Assembly: GCA_023846275.1 (NCBI GenBank)
Contig: JAIUJO010000296.1
Coordinates: 503,204 to 567,203, forward strand
Source of the DNA: Vanilla planifolia
Taxonomy: Eukaryota > Streptophyta > Magnoliopsida > Asparagales > Orchidaceae
DNA length: 64,000 bases
Reading direction: 5' to 3'
Program-made: the position numbers and the translations under genes
Shown here: in pieces, positions 1 through 10,399 of the stretch
Layout: each line of letters begins with the position of its first letter
Numbering within the stretch: position 1 is the first letter of the stretch
Notes under the pieces: model-generated
Seen by the model: the letters and a program-made list of their open reading frames with translations, nothing else
Told to the model about the DNA's origin: nothing
The model's database searches: none

Positions 1-374
1 TGTAGACTCATGAAAGAGGCAACACCATGAGCTATTTCCAACTTTGTGTGGAGAATTTGAGAGGGAATCAATGTGTGTTTGATGAAGATAATTGACTTGG
101 TTTTCTTCCAATTAAATGGTGGCTTACATACATAAATATGGAGGTTGAGTAGCTAAATAAAGTTTTGGAATGCATCATTAAGCATGGGGAATGGGATGTG
201 TTTAGAGTTAAGGCTTGGGTTAATGATTTGCTACTCGATAAGATGCTGCATATCCCTTAGGTGTTGAATGGAAGCAAGGCCCAGCTATTGCAAGTGCAAA
301 CCAATATCTTAGAAGTGAAAAATTTCGACCTCTACTCTACAATGATTCAAGTTGAAATTTTGGATAATATTGGA

Positions 375-615
375 GACTCACAGGTTGCTATAAACAAGTA
401 TGGTTGGATTTGAAAGCTTAAGGTGTTGCATAGAGTTAAGCTTATCATATGAAGATCAATCAAAAACTGTATTCCTACTACTGCATGGTTGGTGAAGAGG
501 AGAATTGTGAAGAGCAATAGTTATATTTTGAGCTACAATGAGGCTAAAAAAATATAGTATTTTTTGTGAGATTGATAATAGACTAAGGAGATTTAGAACA
601 TGCACTGCATGAAGG
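375..615 (+). pseudogene. zf-RVT-like segment of P1
   Basis: The reading contains KVLHRVKLII and RSIKNCIPTTAWLVKRRI, the usual core of the zinc-binding segment that follows the RT in plant LINEs and joins it to the RNase H. The later Cys/His part (near 540-600) is worn: the expected C...E..HLL..C pattern is only partly visible. In-frame stops are present. It is assigned by likeness to the better preserved copy at 2,735-2,975. Confidence 0.7.
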
Positions 616-904
616 AGGTTGCTATAACACTTGATCCATGTAGCAATAGTAACAATAGTAATATCATGGTCTTAGAGAATGTTTATAGTAGATTGGAGAC
701 AAATAAATTGAAGCATGGTGACCGATGATGTTGGTTGTGCTTGTTACAATAGCTTTCTACTACATTTATATCAATAAAAACCTGAAGAAACATAATGACC
801 ATGTCATGAGATGTTATTTTGTTGGGGAAGATTCTTCTAAACATGGGGACTGCATTTAAACACTATAAATTAGATTCATCCATGTCTTGTGAGAGTCTAC
901 AAAA

Positions 905-1330
905 CTAACATGAGTTGAATGTAGCTTCAATTTGGGTTCCACTTCAATCTAGATGGATTAAAATTAATTATGATGCAATTGTTCAGGGTGATGTTATGGG
1001 CTGGGGATTATTGTTATGGGCCATCTTGGTAAGCCATTTCTTATTGCAAGAAGAAGTATATATTCTCAAGCAAGCATTGTTGTAGAGGTTCACACCATAT
1101 TGGATGCCCTTAGATTGCTCAGGTCAAAGCTCTTGGTCTTTCATGTTATCGAGATCCAGCCAAATTCTACTATGACAATTTAAGAGATTGGTAATCTTCT
1201 ACATCACCTTCACGTGGAGGTAGATATAGAGATTCTCTCATGTATGTTCATAAGATGGATGCTCTTTGGTTGACTCATATATATATATGCAAGATATTGG
1301 TCTTGCAGAGTGGGTGGTGCATTATGCATG
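905..1330 (+). pseudogene. RNase H remnant of P1
   Basis: RNase H of the plant LINE RVT_3 type would remove the RNA strand from the RNA/DNA hybrid. The start reads NVASIW...RWIKINYDAIV, with the first catalytic Asp kept. The Glu region reads EVHTILDALRLLRSK, and the third motif reads EIQPNSTM, so the expected Asp is Asn. The remainder (HIYRQGNDLADW in the family) is shifted out of frame by a small indel. Stops near 1,180 and after the last motif confirm decay. Confidence 0.8.
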
Positions 1331-1504
1331 TTTTTTTATTTTACTTAGGACTAGTGTATGCTCTTTTGCAAACTTATTTTGATGTTAGATTGTTTGTACT
1401 TTTTGTTTGATCCTACATAAAAGACCTTTTGTAGGCTATGGCCATTAATACATATTATCAGAGAACCTAAATACTTTTGTGGGTGAATGCTTATATCTTA
1501 TCTT

Positions 1505-2720
1505 TGAGATTTGGGGTGTTACTAAATGGGGTCAGACTCCAATGGAATGAGGGCACTAGAGGCTTAAGGCAAAGGTGCCCATTGTCACCTTATTAGTTTA
1601 CCATCATATCTCAATTTTTGTCTTGGCTTGTTGTGAAGCATGAAACTATGGTAGTATTGGGGTTTTGTGTGGTTGGCCTCCCCAAACCATTCACACCTTT
1701 TATATACTGATGAAGTGATTTTATATGCACCTATTACGTTTGCTATTGCTATGTCTATAAGCTAGATTATGGAGGAATATGGGTAGCATTCTGAACAATA
1801 GATAAATCATGCTAAATCTAGAGTCTACTTCAATAAGGGTATGTTGGGTAAAAAAGAAAGATGGTGGCCTATAAAGTTCATATACCTCAAGAAAAAAATC
1901 TAAATTATTTATGGGTTTCTATTTTGAAAATTTGCTAAGAAAGGGGTTTTTAAATTGTATCATTCAGAGAGTGGAAGAATAAGTGGTAAAATGGAGACTT
2001 TGATCATTATCCTTGGCAGACATATTGTTATGATTAATTCAATGTTGACAGCCATTCCAAATTTCTATTTAAGCCATTGTGTGGTGTCAAAATAGTTCAC
2101 AAATGAGTTGGAAAAGCAATTTAGAACATATTTATGGTGCAGTGCAAATGATGGCCATGTAATGCATTTTGTGGATTGGAGATCCATCGCGCTGCCAAAG
2201 AAGGAGGGAGGTCCATGACCTTACTATTTGGCAATGTGCCTTGACTTTGAAGCAATGTAAGAGGATCCTGGCAATAAAGAATTGTTTTTAGGTGGAGGTG
2301 ATGAGGAGAAAATATTTGATGGGAGAAAAGATGGATGGTGTTCCATTAGGTACTTTGTAAGCTTCTAGACTCATTAAGGATACAATGCCATGGGTTGTTT
2401 CCAACTTTATGTGAATAATTGGAGATGGCATCAACGTGTGTTTTGTTTAAGAGAATTGGTTCAAATTTCTTCCAATTAAGTTATGGCTAATGTACACAAA
2501 TAAGGAGACAGAGTGGCTAAATAAAGTTTAGGAATGCAACATTAAGCATGGGGTGTGGGATGTGTGTAGAGTCATGCTTGGGCAAAAGATTTGCTACTTG
2601 ATAAGGTGCTACATCTCCCATGGGCATTAGATGGAAGCAAGGACCAGCTACTTCAGATGCAAACTAAAACCATGGAAATGAACAATTCTAGCCTCTACTC
2701 TAGGATTGTTTAAGATGAAA
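1505..2720 (+). pseudogene. Reverse transcriptase remnant of P2 (motif B to thumb and linker)
   Basis: Motif B is clear at 1558-1590 and reads RGLRQRCPLSP (family RGLRQGCPLSP). The catalytic box at 1703-1714 reads YTDE in the context LLYTDEVILYAP, where the active form is YADD, so one metal-binding Asp is gone. Further on come INHAKSRVYFNKGMLGKK-like and YLSHCVV-like stretches, then YLWCSANDGHVMHFVDW, typical of the thumb/linker of plant LINE ORF2. Stops occur before and between these motifs. The fingers and motif A are missing through 5' truncation. Confidence 0.85.
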
Positions 2721-2734
2721 TTTTGAATAATTCT

Positions 2735-2975
2735 AGGGACTCACAGGTTGATGCAAGCAAGTATGGTTGGAGTTTGAAGCTAAAGGTGCTACTTAAAGTG
2801 AAGCTCTTCATTTGGAGGTCAATTAAAAACTATATTCCTACTGCTACATGGTTGGTGAAAAGGAGAATTACAGAGAGTGATTAGCTGCATTTGGGGCTAC
2901 AATAAGGCAGAAACAATGCAACATTTGTTGTGTGATTGTGGGAAGGCAAGGGAGATTTGGGGCATGCATTACATG
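2735..2975 (+). pseudogene. zf-RVT zinc-binding segment of P2
   Basis: The reading KYGWSLKLK..LKVKLFIWRS then IKNYIPTATWLVKRRI is followed, in another frame, by ETMQHLLCDCGKAREIWG. That is the standard zf-RVT layout with the E..HLL.C..A..IW end. The frame change and one stop make it non-functional. It is the best-preserved zf-RVT in the left chain and served as reference for P1. Confidence 0.8.
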
Positions 2976-3170
2976 AAGGAGGCCTCTACAACACTTGATC
3001 TGAGTAGCAACAACATCAACAACAAATTTATTAATTTATAGAAGGTTTATTGCAGCATGGAGACGAACAACTTGAAGTACGGCGACATGATGAAGTAGGC
3101 TGCACTTGTTGCATTAGCCTTCTACTACATTTGGATCAATAAGGACTCAAAGAAACATAATTAGCAAGTC

Positions 3171-3690
3171 ATGAATAATGTTATTTTGTTGAGAAAGATT
3201 CAACTAAACCTGGGGGATGCTTTCAAATGTTGTAATTTGGATTTATTCATGTCCTATGACAGTCCACACAACTCACATGGGTTGAATGTAGCATCAATTT
3301 GGGCTCTTCCAACTGCATGGATTAAAATTAATTGTGATACGACTATTCCTGGGGATGTTATGAGACTAGGGATTGTAGTTAGATACCATCTTGGTAAGCC
3401 AGTTCTAGTTTCTACAAGAAGTGTATAATCTCAGGCAACCATTGCTATGGAGGTTCACATTATATTGGAGGCTTTTAGTTTGCTTAAGTCAAAGGTCTTG
3501 GTCTTTCATACTGTAAAAATCTAGTCAGATTCTATTATGGTAATTTAAGATGTTGGTAATCTTCTACATCACCCCTCATGTGGAGGCAGATATAAGGATT
3601 CTTTCATGTACGTTTGCAACATGGATGCTTTTACGTTGACTCATATATAAAGATAAGACAATGGCCTTATGGATTGGGCGATGCACCATG
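3171..3690 (+). pseudogene. RNase H remnant of P2, with an 85-codon open stretch
   Basis: An open frame at 3171-3428 codes for 85 residues and carries the start of the domain: GLNVASIWALPTAWIKINCD, with the first catalytic Asp kept, then GIVVRYHLGKPVL. Downstream in other frames are EVHIILEA (Glu motif), SDSIMVI (Asp motif) and HI-R-DNGLMDWAMHHACI near 3,640-3,690, where the last Asp is kept. Stops separate these parts. In plant L1 LINEs this domain follows zf-RVT at the end of ORF2. Confidence 0.82.
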
Positions 3691-3820
3691 CATGTATTTT
3701 ATTTTACTTGGGACTGGGGTATGTCCCTTCCTAAACCTCTTTTGATATTGTTGTTTTTAGACTTTTTGTTTGATCCTCCATGGAAGACTTTTTTAGGCTA
3801 TGGCTATTAATATATTATTA

Positions 3821-4362
3821 GAGAATCCAAAGACATTGGGAACCCAAAGAGGTTTTGGAGAGGTAGATTTTGGTGGGAGATATTAGTGGAGATTTCAAAT
3901 TCCCCTATATAAGAAGGTCAGTGCCGGGCTTCAACTAATCGGAAGTGGGGAGTGGACCATTTGTTTTTGTGTGTTTGAACTAGTGTGTGTTTGAGATTAT
4001 TGGGCTATGAATACAACAAATGGTGAGCTACAAGTGACAAGACATGAGCACACTTAGGCATATGTGCATACGAGCGTATTGAATAATTCAAATTTGCTGC
4101 ATTCATGCAAAGTGCGTTTGATGAGGCTGGCCTATTGCATTAGTATCGCTTATCTGCTGCGAAGGCTATTTCTTCTCCTAGAAATTGAAATTTCATATTG
4201 ACTAGCTTCGTTCAATTATTTTTACTACTTGGAATTATTTGCTACTATTGGTTTTGTATTGCTTGGAATACTGTAACAACTTATGAAACTAGAAACTATT
4301 ATTTTGCTACTTAAGTGGTGGGAAAGTGGTAGAATGTTTTCATGTTAAAAGGGGAATGGTTG
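3821..4362 (+). mobile_element. Orphan LINE leader-like piece P3 after P2
   Basis: Right after the P2 3' end comes GGGAACCCAAAG, then a G/A-rich stretch and GGAGATTTCAAATTCCCC near 3,890. Equivalent sequence follows the 3' ends at 31,075, 52,980 and 61,632 on the other strand; at the last two it leads into ORF1. So it is read as the 5' leader (untranslated region) of a further LINE whose ORF1 is missing. Near 4,170-4,210 it keeps a match to the leader end (GAAATTTCATATTG). It then breaks off at satellite A. Confidence 0.65.
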
Positions 4363-4369
4363 CTAGCAA

Positions 4370-6660
4370 TGCCCATAAGAGTACCAAAAAATGACCCCTA
4401 AGCACGCATGTAGTTTTACCACTATGCACGCATGAAAAGGCCCCTGGGTGCATGTATAGTGCACTGGCATTTGCATAGCACCAGTAGCACTCAGTTAAAG
4501 TAATAGCCCAAATTGCTTAACACTTGAGCATATGGCTCCGTCCATCTTCTACTTTACTAAAGGCCACAGAATGTCTAACATGATAGTAACCTACGGTGCT
4601 AAAAAACTTAAAAAAAGTTACACTTTGGGCTTCCCACATACCAAACACACAAATTGCCACTAAGCACGTATAAAAAGGCCCTTGGGCTCTAGCATGTAGA
4701 AATGCCCTTTTGTGCCTGCATAATACACTGGCATTCACATTGCACTATTAGTGCTTGTCTAGGGTTATAGCTCAAAATGCTTAAACCTTTGCACATATTG
4801 CATCATCAATTTTCCTATTTATTATAAGCTACATAGCATGCACATACCCAGTTGTAGATTAAACATTACAACAACTCTATAAGAATGCAAGACTACCTAT
4901 AAGTAATCATCTTATCCATTTGATAACATGACACAGTGCTAAAATTCTTAAAAACATTTACACATTGGGGTCCCCACATGCCACACACACAGGTTGCTCA
5001 TGCTAGGATAGGCTCCACACATGCATGCAGTGCATTGGTATATACATAGCTCTAGCAATGCTCAATTAGGGCTATAGCCCAAAATGCTTAATCCCTTGCA
5101 CATATTATACCATCCATCTTCTACTTTGCTATAGGTTGCAAAGCATCCCACATGACTAATTGTAGATTTTATATTGTTATAATTCCATCAAGGAAGAAGA
5201 TAAGACTTCCAATAAGTGATCACCTTATCCATGCATAGACCACAGTGCTAAAAATCAAATAAAAGTCACACTTTGGGGTCCCCACTTTCTACACACACAG
5301 GTCAGAACTGAGCATGCACGAATAGGTCCCAAGGCATGTGCTTTGTTGATTAATGTTTGTGTAGTACCAACAGTACTCTGTTAGAGTTGCAGTGTAAAAT
5401 TCTTAAACCCTTACACATATTGCAACATCCATCTTCCCCTTCTCTACCAGATGCACACGTCCCAAATTCCCTCCTATGGATTGTATATTTTGACAATTCT
5501 ATCAATTACGAAGGCAATATTACTAATAAGTAGTCAACTTATCCACATGATTACAAAATACAAAAAAAATATCAAAAAATAGTTACACTTTTGGGTCCCT
5601 ATATGCTATAAGTGTAGGTTGCCATTAAGTGCATATGGATAGGCCCTCAGCATATGCATAGATAAGCTCCCACATGTGCACACAATGCATTAGCATTCAC
5701 ACCATACCAATAGTTCTTAGCCTGGGCTACAACCCAAAATGGTTAAACCCTTGTGCATATTGTACCATCCGTCTTCCACTTTTCTATAGGCCACACAGTG
5801 TTTGATATGTCACTTGTAGATTTTATGTTGCAATAAATTTATCAAGGAAGAAGCCAAGACTACCAATCATAATCACTTATTCATGTAATAGCAGAGCACT
5901 GCATCATAAATTTAAAAAAATGTTACACTTTGTGGTCCCCACATGCTGCACTTACTAGTTTTTACTAAGCACATGAAGACAAGCCCCTAGGCATAGGCAT
6001 AGATATGCCCCCACACATGCATAATGCACTAGCATGAGTGAAGCTCCAATAATGCTAAGCTAGAGCTACAGCCCAAATGTTTAAACCCTTGGGCTTATTG
6101 CACCATCCATCTTCCACTTCTCTTCATACCATACAGCTTCCCACTTGCCCACTTGCAGATTATATATTGTGACAATTCTATCAAGGAAGAAGGTAAGACT
6201 ATCAAATAGTAATCAACTTATCTATGTAATAGTAGCCATAGTGCTAAAGATCTTAAAAACATGTTACACAATGGCTCCCCAATTGCCACACAGGTAGTAT
6301 TCCATTGAGCATGCTTGGTTAGGCCCCTATGCACTTGCAATAATAGGATCCCATGCATGCATGAAGTGCACTGATGTGTCTGTAGCTCCAGTAGTGCTTG
6401 ATTAAGGCTACAGCCTAAAATGCTTAAACCTTTGCACATATTGCACCATTCGTTTTCTTCTTTGTTGAAGGCTGTACAACACCCCACATTCCCAATTTCA
6501 TATTGTATTTTGTGATAATTCTATCAAGGAAGAAGTTGGAACAATCAATAGGTAATTACCAGATCCATGCAATAACAACCTATAGCTCCAAAAAACCTAA
6601 AACATTTACACTTTATGGACCCCAAATGTCGCTGGTAAAGGTTGTCTCTCAACACAATTA
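4370..6660 (+). repeat. Satellite A: about seven degenerate tandem units of 263-342 bp
   Basis: An anchor of the form AATGCTTAAACCCTTGCACA recurs at about 4513, 4776, 5081, 5397, 5737, 6075 and 6417, giving spacings of 263, 305, 316, 340, 338 and 342 bp. Each unit then has CACCATCCATCTTCCACTT, a GACAATTCTATCAAGGAAGA box, GTTACACTTTGGGGTCCCCA, and a stretch rich in GCAC/TGCATG. The first full unit lacks the box near the middle, which explains its 263 bp. Open frames inside are chance. No known satellite name is recognised. Confidence 0.85.
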
Positions 6661-6679
6661 AGAGGGATCCCATCACATG

Positions 6680-8090
6680 TTGATAGATCATCATATTTTG
6701 CATGAGAAAAGATAAGATGGAGAAGAGGAAGAGAGAGTTAGAGATAGTAGATTGAGGAATAGTTAGAATAAGATACAAAGGGTAAGAGTTGATATATAAA
6801 AAACAAAAAATAGATATGGAAAAATAAAGAGTCTAAGAGATTGAGAGGTAAAAGTAGAAATTGGGAGGGAGAAAGAGGAAGAGATATAGAAAGGTAAAAG
6901 GAGTGTAAAAGATCATTATGTAAAGGAGACAAAAATAGAAGAGAGAGTAGAAGGAAGAGAAAGCTAGAGAAGAAAGAGAAAGATGGGAGTGACTCATTGA
7001 TATGAGAGATAGATAAGAAAGGGAGAGAGAGTGAAGAAAGAAACCATTAAAAGAGAATAAAGAAAGCAATAACAAGAGAGGTAGAACAAATGTGAGGGCT
7101 AAAAGATATAAAAAAGAAAAGGAGAGTTTGAGAGAGAAAAATGTGAAGAAAGGGTGAGATTTCAAGATATAGAAGGTAAAGTGATGTTAAGAGATCCTAG
7201 AAGTGAGAATAAAAAAGAGAATAAAGATAAGGTTGGATTGTGAAAAGATTGAAAATAAAATAAAAGACTACCAAAGAGATGGAGCAACCAAATGGATAAA
7301 AGAAAGAAAAAGTAGCAAAGTTAATAGATAGATAAGAAAGTGGACAATATGAGAGTGTAAGAGAAACAGAAATAAAGAATTAAACTAATAAAGAGAGCCA
7401 ATTAACAAATAGAGACAAGTAGATTGATAGAAATAATCAAAGTGCAAGAGATGAAAAAGTTATTATGCAAAACATACAAACAAAAATAGTGAGAAAGATA
7501 AAGTGATATGAAGAGAAAGAGAATTAGATATAGGGAGAAAGAGAGATGGTAAGGACTATTGAAAAAGAAAGAAGAGATAAGGTGGAGAATGAATGAGAGA
7601 GAGATTGTGTGATATAGAAAAGCAATGAGGAGTAGGAAGTGAGAAAAGAAAATGAGAGAGAAGGTAGTGAGTGCATTAGATAGATTATGAGTGAGATATT
7701 AGAGCAAGAGAGAAAAAACTAAAGGAAAGAGAAAAATTAAATTTAGTGGCAAGATTGAGACAAAAAGAATAGTGAGAGGGTGATAAAGAGATTGTTAAAA
7801 TAAGGGGGATATAGTGAAATTGATAAATAGTCATAAAAATGACAACTTTAATGGGAGATTAATAAAGACAAAAAAATTAGAAAAGAGAGAGGTTCATGTA
7901 AACGATAATGAAAACGCATAGGAAGATAATGAAGAGAGAGGATAGAGAAAGGTGGAACGTGATAGATGAGAAAGAGATTAAAAGAGATGGACAAGAGAGA
8001 GGGTAAAGATAAGAATAAGGAAAGAGAAAAGAGACAAAATAGAGATAGGACATAATTGCAAGTAATAGAGATAAAGGACAAGAAAGGGTG
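6680..8090. repeat. Purine-rich (GA/AAG) strand-asymmetric tract
   Basis: About 1.4 kb with the plus strand almost all purine: runs such as gagagagagaa, aaagaaagaaaaag and gatagataagaaa. It is not one clean microsatellite but a patchwork of GA, GAAA and GATA forms. The minus strand therefore gives open frames of Ser/Leu/Phe/Tyr, which are composition artefacts. It separates satellite A from the AT-rich core. Such tracts can form triplex DNA; nothing here shows that it does. Confidence 0.85.
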
Positions 8091-8159
8091 TAGCAGTGGC
8101 ATCTTGTAGATCCTACAAAGATTACACTTTCTTCTTGTTTCCATTATCACTCGCTTTAG

Positions 8160-8181
8160 GGGGTTGATTATAATCAACCCC
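8160..8181. repeat. Perfect 22-bp palindrome
   Basis: The arm GGGGTTGATTA is followed at once by its reverse complement TAATCAACCCC, with no spacer. It lies at the exact change from the purine-rich tract to the AT-rich core. Function unknown. Confidence 0.9.
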
Positions 8182-8600
8182 TGTTTATTATTACACCTCA
8201 GTTTTTAACTTGAACAAATTTTATATTCAATTTAGTTCATCTAGTTATACTTTATTTTGAGTTGTTTGCAAGTTAGCTAGCAATTTTACAAATAATTACA
8301 CTCAAAATCCAATCTGTGATGTTGTTGCAACAATTTTAGTTTCATTTAATGCAAATTTTGATGAGAATGACAATTTTAAATTTATAGCTATTTTTATAAT
8401 TAGTTAGCGAACATCTTAATTACTGCATTACTACATCAACCACTCACTCATCTGTGTCATGAATTATGACAACCCACTTCTCATTAGCATTAACCCATGC
8501 TCACATACACTGACTAATGAACTTATATTGACCCCAGAACATACATCGACCAACATCATACTCTCTCAAGTGTAGAAACACCTTGCCACTTATCCTTTTG
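8182..8600. other. AT-rich stretch without recognised content
   Basis: No open frame of note, no LINE domain and no convincing satellite B match was seen. It contains several CAACC/CATCAACCA-like words between 8,430 and 8,560 and has a slightly higher C content than the satellite that follows. It may be a very decayed satellite unit or unique DNA. Confidence 0.5.
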
Positions 8601-10390
8601 GCATTGATTTGGTTATAGTACATTGCTTCATTTTATTTTATTGTAGTTTTAATATATTTTTAATTCAAATTAAAATAAGAATTCAATATTATTTATGCTT
8701 ATTTAGTTTTGTAATTAAGAGTAACATCAAATTAGGCTTCATTGAGAATAAGTAATGGTTATTGGACTCTTATGGACAAGATCTATACATTTAAATATCC
8801 ATTTTGTAATTTTTAAATGTCTCATCATCATTATTTTGGCATGCTTTGCTAGACATTTTTATTCATAAATGATTTCATTAGTGATAGGGTTACATTTTAA
8901 TTAGTTATATACATTATTTTATTTTATATAATTTTATATATACTAGCTTAGATTAAAAAAATAAAAAATTATTATTTTTCATTAAATAATTTCGTAATTC
9001 AACATAATTCGAATTGTGATTCAATCAATACAAATGAAAAATTGTTGTATTCACCTCAAGATGTCTTATTCAACTAAATGTTTGTATTTTTATTTTTGGA
9101 ATATTATTTTAGTATTTTTGTAGGCTTTTTTGGCATTTTTTGTTTTTGTAGAAAATTTGACAAATGAGGATATTACACAAGATCTCCCAAGACTTTTCGA
9201 ATCCATCTTTTCTTTATAAGTAATCTAATTTGTTCAAATTTTTTGTGTTTATTTTGTTATAAAATTATGTAACCCTAAATATCTAGTCGTGTGACATTTA
9301 CATCCATTTGATTTGGTTAAATTATATTAATCCAAGTTATATTATGTTAACCTGAATACTTTTTTACTTAATAATAAAATTATATTTACTCTTAGTTTTT
9401 TGTTTATTCATATTAAATTCAAACCAGGTCAAATCAAGATGAAACTAACATAGTTATACTAATCTCAACAAGCTTTATCTTGTTAATTTTTTTATGATTT
9501 TAAATATTTTATTTTATAAGGTGTTGGCACTCTTTAATTGTCAATTATATTTGTAACTAATTTAAAAAATCAAGTTTCATAAAATCAGTCTCTCTTTTGT
9601 CTTGGAATGTAGTTTTCTCATAAAAGTTACTGCATTTTTTCAATCTTTTGTTTTCATTTGATGACATTAAATTGAAGACAAAATTCGCCTCTTGTGTGGA
9701 ATTTACATAGCTTAGATTTTGTTATAAAATATTATTTAATTTTTCGTAATTTGACTTTAATATTTACTTATTGTTATTTTTAAAAAATATTATTATTTAT
9801 GATCTTTTTACTTTTATAATTCAATATAAACTTCAACTCGATCCTAGGAGCTTTAACTAATTAAATTTCCATTTTTATATTTGTACATATTTTCTTCACA
9901 AGGTTTGGTATTATTTATTAGATAATTTGATTCATATTTGATTTGAAACATAAAGGATGTTATACTCAATCTCCTTAGATATATTAGGAAGTAAATTTCT
10001 CAGATTGTTTATCTTATTGTCTTCAAATGATTTCTTTTTATTATGTTATATAACAATTTAACGATAAGTCTTCTACCTTGTCACCATTACATTATGTTTA
10101 TTTTATTATATTACTTTGCATCAATTTATCTTATTTTAACTTTAATAATAATTTAATTATTATTAAACAAATAATTTAATATTTTTAATGTTTGTTTACT
10201 TTCGCAAATTTATAAAAATTTCGGACATCTTCTAATAATGATGAACTTTAAACACCTCCTAGCATTCATTATCCAACTCAATAAGCAATTTTATAGAGTT
10301 TCATTGAAATATAACTTTGATATATGCTCATTGTACTTCATTAATTATTAGGAAAGAGGTCTAATATTGCCAATCTTAGAATGTAACTTT
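8600..10390 (-). repeat. Satellite B block 1 (reverse orientation)
   Basis: Highly diverged AT-rich tandem repeat. Diagnostic words in this orientation are GATTTGGTTATA.TACATTGCTTCA (8,610), TATTTATGCTTATTTAGTTTTGTAATT (8,690), ATTTTGGCATGCTTT (8,833) and CTCGATCCTAGGAGCTTTAACTAATTAAAT (9,836). The same words appear as reverse complements in blocks 2 and 4. Individual units are too worn for firm borders. Short open frames are chance. Confidence 0.7.
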
Positions 10391-10399
10391 CTATAAAAA

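Larger units (their letters stand above)
1..1460 (+). mobile_element. LINE remnant P1 (L1 type), ORF2 C-terminal part and 3' end
   Basis: This is the 3' part of a plant L1-type LINE, cut at its 5' side by the window edge. In order it holds the region after the RT palm (about 1-370), a zf-RVT-like segment (about 375-615) with the pattern LK..HRVKLII..RSIKN, an RNase H remnant (about 905-1330) and a 3' end finishing near 1460 in TTAATACATATTATCA. Stops and shifts run throughout, so it cannot code. It sits head to tail with P2: only about 18 bp (gagaacctaaatactttt) separate its end from P2. That short bridge resembles the GGAACCCAAACACTTT sequence found after other copies' 3' ends. Confidence 0.85.
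1479..3820 (+). mobile_element. LINE remnant P2 (L1 type), 5' truncated in the RT
   Basis: This second plus-strand LINE starts abruptly inside the RT just before motif B and runs to the 3' end near 3820. Parts in order: RT from motif B to the thumb and linker (1,505-2,720), zf-RVT (2,735-2,975), RNase H (3,285-3,690) and a 3' tail ending in TTAATATATTATTA. The abrupt 5' start fits the 5' truncation common in LINE insertions. It lies directly behind P1 in the same orientation and directly ahead of the leader-like piece P3. Confidence 0.87.

Noticed and set aside
6738-7165. Minus-strand open frames of 64-110 codons rich in Ser/Leu/Phe, like membrane proteins
   Set aside because: They are the complement of a purine-rich tract; no start context, no domain, and overlapping frames show the same bias.
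7848-8177. 109-codon minus-strand frame
   Set aside because: Same composition effect; its start falls in the palindrome region and nothing resembles a known protein.
8160-8181. Palindrome as a bacterial-type terminator or operator
   Set aside because: The surroundings are plant repeats, and no gene lies next to it.
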